A stretch of DNA of 64,000 nt. Source: Cognatiluteimonas sedimenti (GTDB taxonomy: Bacteria > Pseudomonadota > Gammaproteobacteria > Xanthomonadales > Xanthomonadaceae). The notes beneath the pieces were generated by a model. The model made no database searches. It was given only the letters and a program-made list of their open reading frames with translations, and was not told the origin of the DNA. Where the stretch lies: assembly GCF_022808325.1 (NCBI RefSeq), contig NZ_JALGCL010000003.1, positions 1 to 64,000 on the forward strand, in the 5' to 3' direction. Both the position numbers and the translations under genes were made by a program. This document shows positions 27,831 through 37,089 of this stretch, piece by piece (position 1 is the first letter of the stretch; every line of letters starts with the position of its first letter).

Positions 27831-28709
27831 ATGGCACCGATCACGGGAAAAGCCGGCATGCAGCGCGACAGCGTCGACCTGCGCGACGTGAGCCTGGTCT
27901 GCGTGGAGACGCGGCGCCCGCAGCTGGCGCTGTACGCGCTCGCGCGCTGCCTGCGCCAGGCGCGCTTCAGGGAGGTGCGGCTGCTGGGTTCCGGGCAACC
28001 GGTGGCGGCGCCCGCCGCGGCCGCGGACGCACTGCGCGACGCCGATGTCGAGTTCGTCCCGATCCGCGCGCTCGCCAGCGTCGCCGACTATTCGCGGTTC
28101 ATGGTCCGCGAACTCGGGCAGTACTTCTCCGGCAGCCACGCGCTGGTCGTGCAGTGGGACGGTTTCATCACCGACGCCGGCCGCTGGGATCCGCGCTTCC
28201 TGGAATACGACTACATCGGCGCGCCGTGGCCCGGGCAGGTGCCGGCCGTGGGCAATGGCGGCTTCTCGCTGCGCTCGCGCCGCCTGGTCGATGCGCTGCA
28301 GGCCATGGATACGCCGGTCACGCACCCGGAGGACCACTGCATCTGCGGCCGCTATCGCCCCCGGCTGGAACGCGATCACGGCGTGCGCTTCGCTCCGCTG
28401 GACGTCGCCACCGCGTTCTCGTGGGAAGCGCTGGAGCCGCCGCAGCCGGCGTTCGGCTTCCACGCCTTCTTCAACTTCCATCGCGTGCTGACGGAAGACG
28501 AACTGCTCGCGTATTTCACGCTTTGCGACGCGCCGTTGCTGCAGGCCGTGCCGGCGCGGCGGCTGCTGAAGCAGCTGTACCGCAACTCGATGCACCGCGC
28601 GGCCGACAGGCTGCATGCGATCCGGATGGCCGGGCCACCGGGGATGCGGATCGATGCGCTCAAGCTGCGGGCGTTCGCGCGGGCACGCGCGCTGGTGCAT
28701 GCGGGTTGA
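27831..28709 (+). CDS. DUF5672 glycosyltransferase-like protein
   Basis: This 292-residue protein matches DUF5672, shown by the block QWDGFITDAGRWDPRFLEYD, then YIGAPWPG and VGNGGFSLRSRRL. These segments resemble donor-sugar and acidic metal-site motifs of some glycosyltransferases found in surface polysaccharide clusters. It ends the plus-strand run and converges on the fusion gene at 28731. ATG 27831 is used; ATG 27858 would shorten it by nine residues. The activity is inferred from neighbours and motif pattern, not proven for the family. Confidence 0.85.
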   Translation: MAPITGKAGMQRDSVDLRDVSLVCVETRRPQLALYALARCLRQARFREVRLLGSGQPVAAPAAAADALRDADVEFVPIRALASVADYSRFMVRELGQYFSGSHALVVQWDGFITDAGRWDPRFLEYDYIGAPWPGQVPAVGNGGFSLRSRRLVDALQAMDTPVTHPEDHCICGRYRPRLERDHGVRFAPLDVATAFSWEALEPPQPAFGFHAFFNFHRVLTEDELLAYFTLCDAPLLQAVPARRLLKQLYRNSMHRAADRLHAIRMAGPPGMRIDALKLRAFARARALVHAG

Positions 28710-28730
28710 TGTCGCCCCCCACCACGGCGC

Positions 28731-31016
28731 TCACGACTCCAGCGCCGCCAGCAGGTTGGCGCGGAATTGCGCATCGGCCTCCAGGTAGTGCCGGCGCGCG
28801 GCCGCGGACATGGCCGACAGCTGCTGCGGGTCCAGTGCCAGGGCGCGGGCGACCGCGTTTTCGATCCCAGCCACGTCGACCAGGAACTTCAACGCGAGAT
28901 TGATCGTTCCCGTGCGCACCGGCGGCACCAGCAGGCCACGATCGGGGCGCACCAGCTCGTTCATCGGCGGGCCATCGGTGGTGATCACCACCGCCCCGGT
29001 CGACATCGCCTCCATCAGCGCATGGCCGAAACCCTCGACTTCGGACGTGCAGACATGGAAGGCATGCATGTTCTGCAGGCGCCGCAGCGCGGCGTCGTCC
29101 ATGCGCCCGGGCCGGTAGTCGATGTTGCCGGCGAGCGGGGGCCTGATCGACGCATCCCTGGCGAAATGCACCACGGTCAGGCGCGGCCACTCCGGGTGGC
29201 GCTGCCACGCCTCCAGCAGGAGCTGCGTGCCCTTGGCCTGGCTGCCGCCCGCCAGGTGGAAGAAGCTGCGTTCGCGCGGTACCCGCTCGTCCAGCCGGTC
29301 CAGGCTGGTGAAGCCGATGTAGCGCGTCGCGCATCCCAGCTTGTCGAAGATGTCCACGGCGTGCCGGGTCTTGCACAGGACCCGCTCGAAATCCGGGAGC
29401 AACGGCCGCCATTCGGGCCGGAACCACTCGGGGTTGGGGATCAGCAGGTTGCGCCGGCCTGCGGGCAGGCAGCGCGGATAGATCCGTTCGATGAAGACCT
29501 GGATCGGCACCGGCCCATGCAGGAAGCCGTGCACGCGCAGTTCCAGCTCGCGCAGGCGGTTGCGCAGGCCGCTGCCCCCGTAGGCGAGGATGTCCACGTT
29601 CCTGCCGGCGCCGCGCAAGGTCGCGGCCACCAACTGCAGGTCCCGGCTCAAGCCGACGCCGTTGTCGCGGCTGATGACACGGATGTCGGGCCTCGACGCC
29701 GCCGCGCCATCGTCCGCGAGGCCCGCGCCGCGGACACGCGGAGGGCGCCGGGTTCCCGCAACGCGGGCCGATGTCGGGTTGCCGCCGCGCCCTGATTCCG
29801 CCTCCCGCAGGCACAGGCCCAGCAGGATGCCCCCCAGGATCGCATACAGGCTTGCGGTCAACTGGTGCTTGAACAGCGACTGCGTCAAGCCGCAGAGCAC
29901 GTAGGCCATCACCAGCATCGCGCCCGCCCAGGCGCTTCCGACCGGCAGATTGCGCAATCCCGACGCCCGCAGCGTGCGCACGAACCACAGCAACGGCAGT
30001 GCGTAGATCGCGAAGATCGCGAGGATGCCGGGAATGCCCAGCGTCGCCGCCCATTCGGCCAGGTCGTTGTGCGCGTGGTCGAGCGTGCACAGCATCCGCC
30101 GCGGCGCGCGCACGCAGGACGGCAGGGAACGCACGGCCTGCGCGAAGTTGTCCACCCCGATCCCGGTCAACGGGTGTTGCACGAAGGCGTCCGCCGCCAG
30201 TCGCACCAGCCGCAACCGCGCGCCGGTCGATGTGTTGTTGTTGCCCTGCTCGTACTGGCTGATGTCCTGGTTGAACTCGGCGATCCGGGCGTGGTTGCTC
30301 AATGCGGGCACCGCAAGCACCAGCACCGCGATGGCGGCAACGACGGCCCCGATCACCAGCAGCCGTCGCACGATGGCGCGTCGCGCGCCACCCCATGCCA
30401 TGGCCACCAGCAGCAACAGCACGCCCGGCCAGGCGCCGCGACTTCCACTCAACACGATGCTCGCCAGCCCCAACGCCAGCAACAGCGCCAGGCCCGGTGT
30501 CGGTTGGCGCGGCTGCGCCCTGCAGAACGCAACCAGCACCATGAGTACCAGCACGACTTCGGCAAAGACGATCGGATTGGACCAGCCGTGCGCGCGCGGG
30601 CTCCCGGCCGCCACCTGGGCGACGGCGACGACGAAGGCGGCCACCAGGCCGAAAGCCGCGCCCGACCACAACGCGGCCATGGGCGGACGCAGGGCATAGG
30701 CCCAGGCCAGGCACCAGGGCAGCAGCAGCAGGCGTGCCCGGCTGTCGATCGAATCCCATTCCAGGTCGAACACCTGGCGCGACACCACCGCCAGCGCCAG
30801 CACGGCCGTCGCCAGCAGTGCCATCGCCCGCAACGGAGCGACGATGTGCCTGGCTTCGTGCAGCAGCACCGGCAGCGCCAGCGCCGAGGACAGCAGCAGC
30901 AACAGCGCAAACGGCATCAATCCATGCGGCAACGCCAATGCCAGCGCCGGCAGGCACCAGAGCGCAGCGGCGGCAAGCAACCGGGCGATGCCGTCGCGAT
31001 CAAGTCCTGGATGCAT
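28731..31016 (-). CDS. O-antigen ligase (WaaL/Wzy_C) fused to a GT4-type glycosyltransferase
   Basis: This 761-residue protein has two parts in one frame. Residues 1 to about 405 are a polytopic membrane domain with ten or more helices and the Wzy_C/WaaL loop, including GARLRLVRLAADAFVQHPL and HAHNDLAEWAATLG, whose histidine lies in the functionally important periplasmic loop. After a basic Pro/Gly-rich linker (about 405-445), residues 450-761 form a glycosyltransferase with the GT4 signature CTSEVEGFGHALMEAMSTG. WaaL joins O-polysaccharide to lipid A core in the periplasm, whereas GT4 enzymes act in the cytoplasm, so the topology of the fusion is of interest. The ATG at 31016 is preferred over GTG 31028. 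Confidence 0.85.
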   Translation of the reverse strand: MHPGLDRDGIARLLAAAALWCLPALALALPHGLMPFALLLLLSSALALPVLLHEARHIVAPLRAMALLATAVLALAVVSRQVFDLEWDSIDSRARLLLLPWCLAWAYALRPPMAALWSGAAFGLVAAFVVAVAQVAAGSPRAHGWSNPIVFAEVVLVLMVLVAFCRAQPRQPTPGLALLLALGLASIVLSGSRGAWPGVLLLLVAMAWGGARRAIVRRLLVIGAVVAAIAVLVLAVPALSNHARIAEFNQDISQYEQGNNNTSTGARLRLVRLAADAFVQHPLTGIGVDNFAQAVRSLPSCVRAPRRMLCTLDHAHNDLAEWAATLGIPGILAIFAIYALPLLWFVRTLRASGLRNLPVGSAWAGAMLVMAYVLCGLTQSLFKHQLTASLYAILGGILLGLCLREAESGRGGNPTSARVAGTRRPPRVRGAGLADDGAAASRPDIRVISRDNGVGLSRDLQLVAATLRGAGRNVDILAYGGSGLRNRLRELELRVHGFLHGPVPIQVFIERIYPRCLPAGRRNLLIPNPEWFRPEWRPLLPDFERVLCKTRHAVDIFDKLGCATRYIGFTSLDRLDERVPRERSFFHLAGGSQAKGTQLLLEAWQRHPEWPRLTVVHFARDASIRPPLAGNIDYRPGRMDDAALRRLQNMHAFHVCTSEVEGFGHALMEAMSTGAVVITTDGPPMNELVRPDRGLLVPPVRTGTINLALKFLVDVAGIENAVARALALDPQQLSAMSAAARRHYLEADAQFRANLLAALES

Positions 31017-31137
31017 CACCGCGACCACGACTCCCGGGTGTCGACGTGGCGGGATTTTCGCGCACCGGCCGCTGGCCTGTCATCGCACGCCGGGAATGCC
31101 TTCGCACGCCGCGCCCGACCGCACCCGGCGTCGGCGG

Positions 31138-32844
31138 TCACTCGCGCAGTCCCGGCGCGCAGGCGCGGGTCGCCGCGGCCGGCAGCAGCCACCATTCGCG
31201 GCGGTTGGCGCTGCCGAGCGGCTGCGCGTGCGCACGATCGATGCACGCGGCCAACGCGGTGTCCTGCACCAGCAGCCAGCGCCGCGCTGGCGCCTGCGCC
31301 TGCCAGGCGAGGCCGGCGCGCAATTGCGCGTCCGGCGCGCGGCGGAAGCCGAAGGTCGCGGCCGGGCGGTCGGCCATGAGCAGGTTCTGCTCCTTCCAGG
31401 CCACCAGGCCGAGCTCGGCCCGCGGGCCGATCCGGGCGCCGACGTCGCGCATCAGCCCGCGCGCGGAGCTGGAATCGTTGAGCAGCGGATAGGCGACCAG
31501 CCCGTACAGCACCCACAGTCCCGCCAGCAACGACAGCAGTCCGGCGGCGGCGCGCGCGCGCCCGAACCACAGCAGGCTGCCGAAGCCCCAGGCAGCCACG
31601 CCGACCAGCATCCACGCGCCCGCATGTGCCTGCGCCAGCGACAGCCCGCGTTCGACGAGGAGCTTGTGCTCGAACGACGGCGTTCCGGCCAGCATCGCGA
31701 TGCCCAGCACCAGCGCCGCCAGCGCCAATGCCGCGCCGAACGCCAGCGCCAGCCATTGCGCCGCAGGCCGGCGCAGGATGCCGGGCAACAGCGGCGCCAG
31801 CGCGAGGCAGACCATCGGCAACGCCGGCAGCACGTACATGTCGCGCTTGCCGGAGGGGATCGAGAAGAACAGCAGCACCAGCAACCACCATGCCAGCGGC
31901 AGCAGGTAACGCGGGTCGCGACGTCGCAGGCGCCGGCGCCAGGCCGGCACGGCCCATGGCAATGCCAGCATGGCCGGCAGCCACAGCGTTGCCATCACTT
32001 CCATGAAATACCACGGCGGCTGCCCGTGCGCCCAGGAATCGGCGTAGCGCTTGGCGGTCTGCCGGAACAGGATGTCGTCGAGGTAGGCGCGGTAGGCGGG
32101 ATCGGGATTCGACGTTGCCGCGAGCACCATCGGCAGCACCCAGATCGCGGCCGCGACCACGAAGGCCAGCGGCCCCAGCCAGAAGCGCCAGCCGCCACCG
32201 GATATCCGGCGCGCCGGCAGCCGGATCCCGCGCCAGCCCCGCAGCGTCGCCCAGGCCGCCGGCAGCAGCATCGCCAGCGCCAGCACGCCCACGCCCTTGG
32301 TGATCGTGCCCAGCCCGGCGGCGAACCAGCCCAGCAGCCAGAACTTCCAGTCCGGCTGCGGGTCGCCGCGCGTGCGCAGCAGGAAGCGCAGGAAGCCGTA
32401 GTTCGCCAGCGCGATCCAGAACACCACCAACGGATCGATCTGTGCCTTCTTGGCCTGGTAGGTGAACTGCAGCGCGAACAGCAGCGCATAGCCGGCATAC
32501 AGGCCGATGCGACGCGTCCACAGGCGCCGGCCGAGGTCGACCACGCACCACAGCGTGCCCAGCGCCGCCAGCAGCGACGGCAGCAGGAAGGCCACGCGCC
32601 AGTTGCCGACCGCAAGGTAGGCCACCGCCTGCAACCACATGAACAGCGGCGGCTTGTCCGGATACAGCTCGTTGCCGCGATGCGGGAACAGCCAGTCGCC
32701 GCTTTCGACCATGTGCCTGGCGACCAGCGCGAAACGCGGTTCGTCGGCCGGCCACGGATCGCGCAGGCCGATTCCGGCGCCGAGCACCAGCAGCGCAAGG
32801 ATCCAGAACAGCCAGGTGTCGCGGGAAGCGCGGGAGGTCGGCAT
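31138..32844 (-). CDS. ArnT-like GT39/GT83 family glycosyltransferase
   Basis: This 568-residue polytopic protein has about twelve hydrophobic helices and the first-loop acidic pair DPWPADEPRFA (about 29-39), as in PMT/ArnT transferases that use polyprenyl-phosphate sugars in the periplasm. The nearby DWLFPHRGNELYPDKPPLF is highly typical of the family. It may add aminoarabinose or another sugar to lipid A or a glycan. It precedes the ligase fusion on the minus strand with 121 bases between. TATCAT 6 bp before the ATG at 32844 supports the start. Confidence 0.9.
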   Translation of the reverse strand: MPTSRASRDTWLFWILALLVLGAGIGLRDPWPADEPRFALVARHMVESGDWLFPHRGNELYPDKPPLFMWLQAVAYLAVGNWRVAFLLPSLLAALGTLWCVVDLGRRLWTRRIGLYAGYALLFALQFTYQAKKAQIDPLVVFWIALANYGFLRFLLRTRGDPQPDWKFWLLGWFAAGLGTITKGVGVLALAMLLPAAWATLRGWRGIRLPARRISGGGWRFWLGPLAFVVAAAIWVLPMVLAATSNPDPAYRAYLDDILFRQTAKRYADSWAHGQPPWYFMEVMATLWLPAMLALPWAVPAWRRRLRRRDPRYLLPLAWWLLVLLFFSIPSGKRDMYVLPALPMVCLALAPLLPGILRRPAAQWLALAFGAALALAALVLGIAMLAGTPSFEHKLLVERGLSLAQAHAGAWMLVGVAAWGFGSLLWFGRARAAAGLLSLLAGLWVLYGLVAYPLLNDSSSARGLMRDVGARIGPRAELGLVAWKEQNLLMADRPAATFGFRRAPDAQLRAGLAWQAQAPARRWLLVQDTALAACIDRAHAQPLGSANRREWWLLPAAATRACAPGLRE

Positions 32845-32856
32845 CGGCGGATGATA
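32845..32856 (-). promoter_or_regulatory. Predicted leaderless promoter, ArnT-like gene
   Basis: TATCAT (32851-32856) is 6 bp (CCGCCG) before the ATG at 32844. Confidence 0.5.
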
Positions 32857-32878
32857 CCGGCGCGCTGCCGCGCTCCGG

Positions 32879-34186
32879 TTACGCTGCCGCCGGCTTGCGC
32901 AGGCGCGCGTAGAAGAAGCCGTCCATGGCGTTCTCGCCTGGCAGCCGCTGGTGGCCGGCGCCGGTGTCGTGGCCGAAGCGCGCATCCAGCGGTTCGAGCA
33001 TGGCGCCCGGCGTGCGCGCGAGAAAGGCCGCGATCTGGGCGTCGTTCTCGCGGCGCAGGATCGAACAGGTCGCGTACAGCAACGCGCCGCCGGGCGCGAG
33101 CGCGGGCCACAGCGCGTCGAGCAGGCGCGCCTGGGTCGCGGCCAGGGCGGCGATGTCCGACTCGCGCCGGTGCAGCAGGATGTCGGGCTGGCGGCGGACG
33201 ATGCCGGTGGCGCTGCATGGCGCGTCGAGCAGGATGGCGTCGAACGGCCGCCCGTCCCACCACGCGCCGGTGTCGGCCGCGTCGGCCACCTGCAGCTGCG
33301 CGCCGGCGCCGAGCGCAAGCCGCGCGAAGGTTGCCCGCACCTTGTCCAGCCGCCTGCGGTCGACGTCGAGCGCGACCAGCCGCAATGACGGATCGCGCTC
33401 CAGCAGGTGCGCGGCCTTGCCGCCGGGCGCGGCGCAGGCGTCGAGCACGCGCGCGCCGGCCGTCGGCGCCAGCGCGTCCGCCACCAGCTGCGCGCTGCCG
33501 TCCTGCACCGAGAACTCGCCATCGGCGAATCCGGGCAGGGCCGACACCGGCACCGGGGCGTCGATCCGCAGCGCATCGGCGCAGCGCACGTCGGGCACGG
33601 CTTCGATCCGGCTCTGGCGCAGCCGGGCGCCGCAGTCGGCCAGGCTCGCGCGCTGGCGGTTGATGCGCAGCCACAACGGGCCGGGCAGCGCACTGGCCTG
33701 GACGATCGCATCGGCCTGTCCAGGCCAGTCCCGGCGCAACTCCTGCTGCAGCCATGCCGGCCATGCGGCGGCGGCATCGGCCGGCGGCAGGCCATCGCGC
33801 AGCGCGCGCCGCAGCAGGGCATTGACCAGGCCGGACTGGTGCGCGCGGCCGAGCACGCGCGCGGCGTCCACGGTCGCGGCGACCGCCGCATGCGCTGGCA
33901 GCCCTAGCGCGTCGAGTTGCGCGAAGCCGACATGCAACAACGCCCGCAACGGCGCATCGCGCCGACCCGGCGGCTTCGGCATCCACGCCGCCAATGCCGC
34001 GTCGTAGCGTGCGCGCTGGCGCAACGCCGCGAACACGATCGCCTCGACCAGCGCGCGATCGCGCGGATCGCCGAGCGTGGGCAGGGTCGCCGCCAGTTCC
34101 GCCTTCAGCGAGCGTCCGCGATGCAGCACCGCATCCAGCGTGCGCGCCGCGGCGACCCGCGGGGCGACGCCGGTGGCGGCGCTCAT
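32879..34186 (-). CDS. rsmB: 16S rRNA m5C967 methyltransferase
   Basis: This 435-residue enzyme methylates C967 of 16S rRNA. It has an N-terminal NusB-like helical domain (about 5-135) and a C-terminal Rossmann domain with the SAM motif [30 protein letters not shown] (the cysteine used for release) and YATCSI (the catalytic cysteine). The ATG overlaps the fmt stop (ATGA, 34183-34186), so it is translated with fmt. The gene order def-fmt-rsmB is standard in proteobacteria. Confidence 0.97.
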   Translation of the reverse strand: MSAATGVAPRVAAARTLDAVLHRGRSLKAELAATLPTLGDPRDRALVEAIVFAALRQRARYDAALAAWMPKPPGRRDAPLRALLHVGFAQLDALGLPAHAAVAATVDAARVLGRAHQSGLVNALLRRALRDGLPPADAAAAWPAWLQQELRRDWPGQADAIVQASALPGPLWLRINRQRASLADCGARLRQSRIEAVPDVRCADALRIDAPVPVSALPGFADGEFSVQDGSAQLVADALAPTAGARVLDACAAPGGKAAHLLERDPSLRLVALDVDRRRLDKVRATFARLALGAGAQLQVADAADTGAWWDGRPFDAILLDAPCSATGIVRRQPDILLHRRESDIAALAATQARLLDALWPALAPGGALLYATCSILRRENDAQIAAFLARTPGAMLEPLDARFGHDTGAGHQRLPGENAMDGFFYARLRKPAAA

Positions 34187-35103
34187 GCCATCCCCGGCAG
34201 CGGCCGCGCGTTGAGGTAGTCGGCGGCGGTGATCGCCTTGCCGCCGTCGCGCTGCAGCACGCGGATGCGCAGCGCACCGTCGCCGCAGGCGATGTCGATG
34301 CCCTCGCGCCCGGCCTGCAGCACGCTGCCCGGCACGGCGCCACGCGCCGCCGGCACGGCGATCGCGCCGTGGATGCGCACGCGCTCGCCGGCGAGCATCG
34401 CCTCGGCCATCGGCCAGGGGTTGAAGGCGCGGACCTTGCGCGCCAGCACTTCGGCCGGCTGCGACCAGTCCAGCTTCGCCTCGGCCTTGTCGAGCTTGCG
34501 GGCGTAGGTCACGCCGGATTCGGCCTGCGGTTTCGCCACCGGGCGCATGCCGGCGCGCAGCAGGCCCAGGCCGTCGGCCAGGGTCTGCGCGCCGAGCGCG
34601 GCAAGACGGTCGTGCAATTGCCCGCCGGTTTCCGAACCACCGATGGCCAGGCGCTGCGACAGCAGCACCGGGCCGGTGTCCAGGCCCTTCTCCATCTGCA
34701 TCAGGCAGACGCCGGTCTCGGGGTCGCCGGCTTCGATCGCGCGCTGGATCGGCGCCGCGCCGCGCCAGCGCGGCAGCAGCGAGGCGTGCACGTTCCAGCA
34801 GCCGTGGGTGGGAATGTCGAGGATCGCCTGCGGCAACAGCAGGCCGTAGGCGACCACCACCATCAGGTCGGGCCGGAGCGCGCGCAGTGCATCGCGCGCG
34901 AGTTCCGCTTTCAGCGTCTCGGGCTGCAGCACCGGGATGCCGCGCGCCAGCGCCTCGCGCTTGACCGGTGACGGCTGCAGGCCGCGACCGCGGCCCGCGG
35001 GGCGGTCGGGCTGGGTGTAGACCGCGACCACTTCGTTGCGTTGCGCCGCGGCGCGCAACGACGGCACCGCGAACTCCGGCGTGCCGGCAAAGACGATTCT
35101 CAT
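34183..35103 (-). CDS. fmt: Methionyl-tRNA formyltransferase
   Basis: This 306-residue enzyme formylates initiator Met-tRNA with 10-formyl-THF. It starts [16 protein letters not shown], and the active site includes the conserved Asn and His in [16 protein letters not shown] and the Asp in KGLDTGPVL. The C-terminal domain that holds the tRNA follows (about 205-306). It lies between def and rsmB on the minus strand; 81 bases separate it from def. Confidence 0.98.
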   Translation of the reverse strand: MRIVFAGTPEFAVPSLRAAAQRNEVVAVYTQPDRPAGRGRGLQPSPVKREALARGIPVLQPETLKAELARDALRALRPDLMVVVAYGLLLPQAILDIPTHGCWNVHASLLPRWRGAAPIQRAIEAGDPETGVCLMQMEKGLDTGPVLLSQRLAIGGSETGGQLHDRLAALGAQTLADGLGLLRAGMRPVAKPQAESGVTYARKLDKAEAKLDWSQPAEVLARKVRAFNPWPMAEAMLAGERVRIHGAIAVPAARGAVPGSVLQAGREGIDIACGDGALRIRVLQRDGGKAITAADYLNARPLPGMA

Positions 35104-35184
35104 GCAACCAACCGTAAGGGATTGTGGGAAGACAGGAGGAACATGTCCTCCGCGGGACGCACCGCGCCCGGCTCCACCGCCCGC

Positions 35185-35697
35185 CTAGGCGGCCGAACGC
35201 CGCGACTTCGCCAGTTTCTTGCGCACCAGCTCGCGCTTGAGCGGCGACAGGTAGTCGACGAACAGCTTGCCTTCCAGGTGGTCCATCTCGTGCTGGATGC
35301 AGACCGCGAGCAGGCCGTCGACCTCGAGCTCGAACGGCACGCCATGGCGGTCGAGCGCGCTGACCGCGATCTCGTCCGAGCGAGTGACGTCGGCGAAGAT
35401 GCCCGGCACCGAGAGGCAGCCCTCCTGGTAGACCTGTTCGCCACTGCGCGCGGTGATCACCGGGTTGACGAAGACCAACGGCCGGTTCTTCTCTTCCGAC
35501 ACGTCCATGACCATGAAGCGCTTGTGGACATCGACCTGGCTGGCGGCCAAGCCAATGCCGGGCGCGGCGTACATGGTCTCGAACATGTCGTCGAACAGGC
35601 GCTGGGTGGCGGGATCGGCGAGCCACGCAGGATCCACCGGCGCCGCCTTGGTGCGCAGCCGAGGGTCGGGGAACTCGAGGATCGGGAGCAGGGCCAT
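35185..35697 (-). CDS. def: Peptide deformylase
   Basis: This 170-residue metalloenzyme removes the N-formyl group from nascent proteins. All three motifs are present: GIGLAASQ (motif 1), EGCLSVPG with the metal-binding cysteine (motif 2) and QHEMDHLEG with the two metal-binding histidines and catalytic glutamate (motif 3). The start at 35697 gives [15 protein letters not shown], typical of the family; an in-frame extension to 35778 lacks similarity. The gene is divergent from the LysM gene, sharing a 146-base promoter region. Confidence 0.98.
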   Translation of the reverse strand: MALLPILEFPDPRLRTKAAPVDPAWLADPATQRLFDDMFETMYAAPGIGLAASQVDVHKRFMVMDVSEEKNRPLVFVNPVITARSGEQVYQEGCLSVPGIFADVTRSDEIAVSALDRHGVPFELEVDGLLAVCIQHEMDHLEGKLFVDYLSPLKRELVRKKLAKSRRSAA

Positions 35698-35772
35698 GGC
35701 AGTAAAAATGGGGGCGGCGGTCACATCCGCAAGCGCCGGGGCGGGCGGCACGGCGATTGTAGCGCCGACAGC

Positions 35773-35803
35773 TTGCAAAGGCGCGCGCTTTCTGGGCTAT
35801 ATT
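35773..35803 (+). promoter_or_regulatory. Predicted sigma-70 promoter of the LysM gene
   Basis: TTGCAA (35773-35778) as -35 is followed after 17 bp by GCTATA (35796-35801), or after 19 bp by TATATT (35798-35803). The predicted start leaves a leader of about 35 bases containing AAGGGGAG before the ATG at 35844. Confidence 0.6.
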
Positions 35804-35843
35804 GGCCCGGCTGCACGGGGAAATTCTCAAGGGGAGCGGGTAG

Positions 35844-37013
35844 ATGGCCGCCAAGCTTAAGCGCCTTTCTCAAGGGCTGCGCACGGTTTTCGTCGTCGCA
35901 TTGTTGACGGTTGCGACGTATGCCGCCGCCGCCGAACTGCGTGGCGACCACCCGGACACGTACGTGGTCAAGCGCGGCGACACCCTGTGGGACATCGCCG
36001 GGCGCTTCCTGCAGCGGCCGTGGCTGTGGCCGGAAATCTGGCAGGCCAACCCGCAGATCCAGAACCCGCACCTGATCTACCCGGGCGACGTGATTTCGCT
36101 GGCCTACCTGGACCGCGTCGCGGTGCAGCCCGGTCCGCGCGAAGGCGCGCCGATCAACGCGATTCCGCTGTCCGACGTCGAACCGTTCCTGAAGGACCTG
36201 AGCGTCGTCGACGGCTTCGAGCAGCTGCCGTACGTGGTCGGCCTGGAAGACGACCGCCTGCGCAGCAGCCAGGGCCAGCTCGCCTACGTCCGCGGCCTGC
36301 CCGACGCGCAGCCGGGCCAGCGCTACGCGGTAGTGCGCCCGACCCAGCGCTACAGCTGGCTGGACCGCAGCGGGATGTGCTGCGACCTGTTCCACAAGGA
36401 CGACCTCGACTTCCGCGGCCGCCCCACCCTCGACACCCAGAACTACTGGACCGACGTCGTCACCCCGGACAAGGGCAAGGAAGTGCTCGGCTACGAGCTG
36501 ATGCAGGTCAACGTCGGCACCATCACCCGGGGCGAGGTCGGCGGCATCGAGGCCAGCACCCTGCTGCTGGACGAAGCCGGCCACGAAGTCCGCATCGGCG
36601 ACCGCATCGTCGCCGTCAACCCGCAACCCTACGACCTGCAGTTCTTCCCCCATCCGCCCAAGACCCAGCAGGAGTACGGCCGCGCACGCGTGCTGGCGGT
36701 GGCGGACATGCTGACCACCGGCGGGCCGCGGGACGTGGTGGCACTGTCGATCGGCGCCCGCGACGGAGTCGACAATGGCACCGTGTTCTCGGTCTGGCGG
36801 GTCGGCAGCAATGCCGTCGACAAGGTCGAATACGGGATCGAGCGCAGCGAGGACACCGTGCCGTTCGAGGGCAAGGTGCGGCTGCCCGACGAATTCGCCG
36901 GCCACGTGATGGTGTTCCGCACCTTCGACAAGATGAGCTACGGGCTGGTGATGGACAGCGTCAAGCCGACGCGCGTGGGCTACGAGCTCAAGCATCCGGA
37001 CGCGCCGTACTGA
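35844..37013 (+). CDS. LysM peptidoglycan-binding domain protein
   Basis: This 389-residue exported protein has an N-terminal signal or anchor helix (about 12-30) and one LysM motif (about 38-90: [20 protein letters not shown], then [16 protein letters not shown]). The remaining part (about 110-389) is a beta-rich region of unknown fold with a Cys-Cys pair (GMCCDL). LysM binds glycan strands of peptidoglycan. Genes of this kind sit between def/fmt and dprA in many gammaproteobacteria. A good Shine-Dalgarno and the terminator at 37041 frame it as a single-gene unit. Confidence 0.92.
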   Translation: MAAKLKRLSQGLRTVFVVALLTVATYAAAAELRGDHPDTYVVKRGDTLWDIAGRFLQRPWLWPEIWQANPQIQNPHLIYPGDVISLAYLDRVAVQPGPREGAPINAIPLSDVEPFLKDLSVVDGFEQLPYVVGLEDDRLRSSQGQLAYVRGLPDAQPGQRYAVVRPTQRYSWLDRSGMCCDLFHKDDLDFRGRPTLDTQNYWTDVVTPDKGKEVLGYELMQVNVGTITRGEVGGIEASTLLLDEAGHEVRIGDRIVAVNPQPYDLQFFPHPPKTQQEYGRARVLAVADMLTTGGPRDVVALSIGARDGVDNGTVFSVWRVGSNAVDKVEYGIERSEDTVPFEGKVRLPDEFAGHVMVFRTFDKMSYGLVMDSVKPTRVGYELKHPDAPY

Positions 37014-37040
37014 CGATTCGGAAGAATCCGACAGTCGACC

Positions 37041-37066
37041 ACGACGGCGCCCGAGGGCGCCGTCGT
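37041..37066 (+). terminator. Intrinsic terminator after the LysM gene
   Basis: An 11-bp GC-rich stem (37041-37051 with 37056-37066) and a 4-base loop, followed by CGTTTCC, lie 28 bases after the stop. Confidence 0.7.
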
Positions 37067-37077
37067 CGTTTCCGCCC

Positions 37078-37089
37078 TAACGTCGTGCG
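37078..37089 (+). promoter_or_regulatory. Predicted leaderless promoter, dprA
   Basis: TAACGT (37078-37083) followed by 6 bp leads to the ATG at 37090, directly after the terminator of the LysM gene. Confidence 0.4.
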
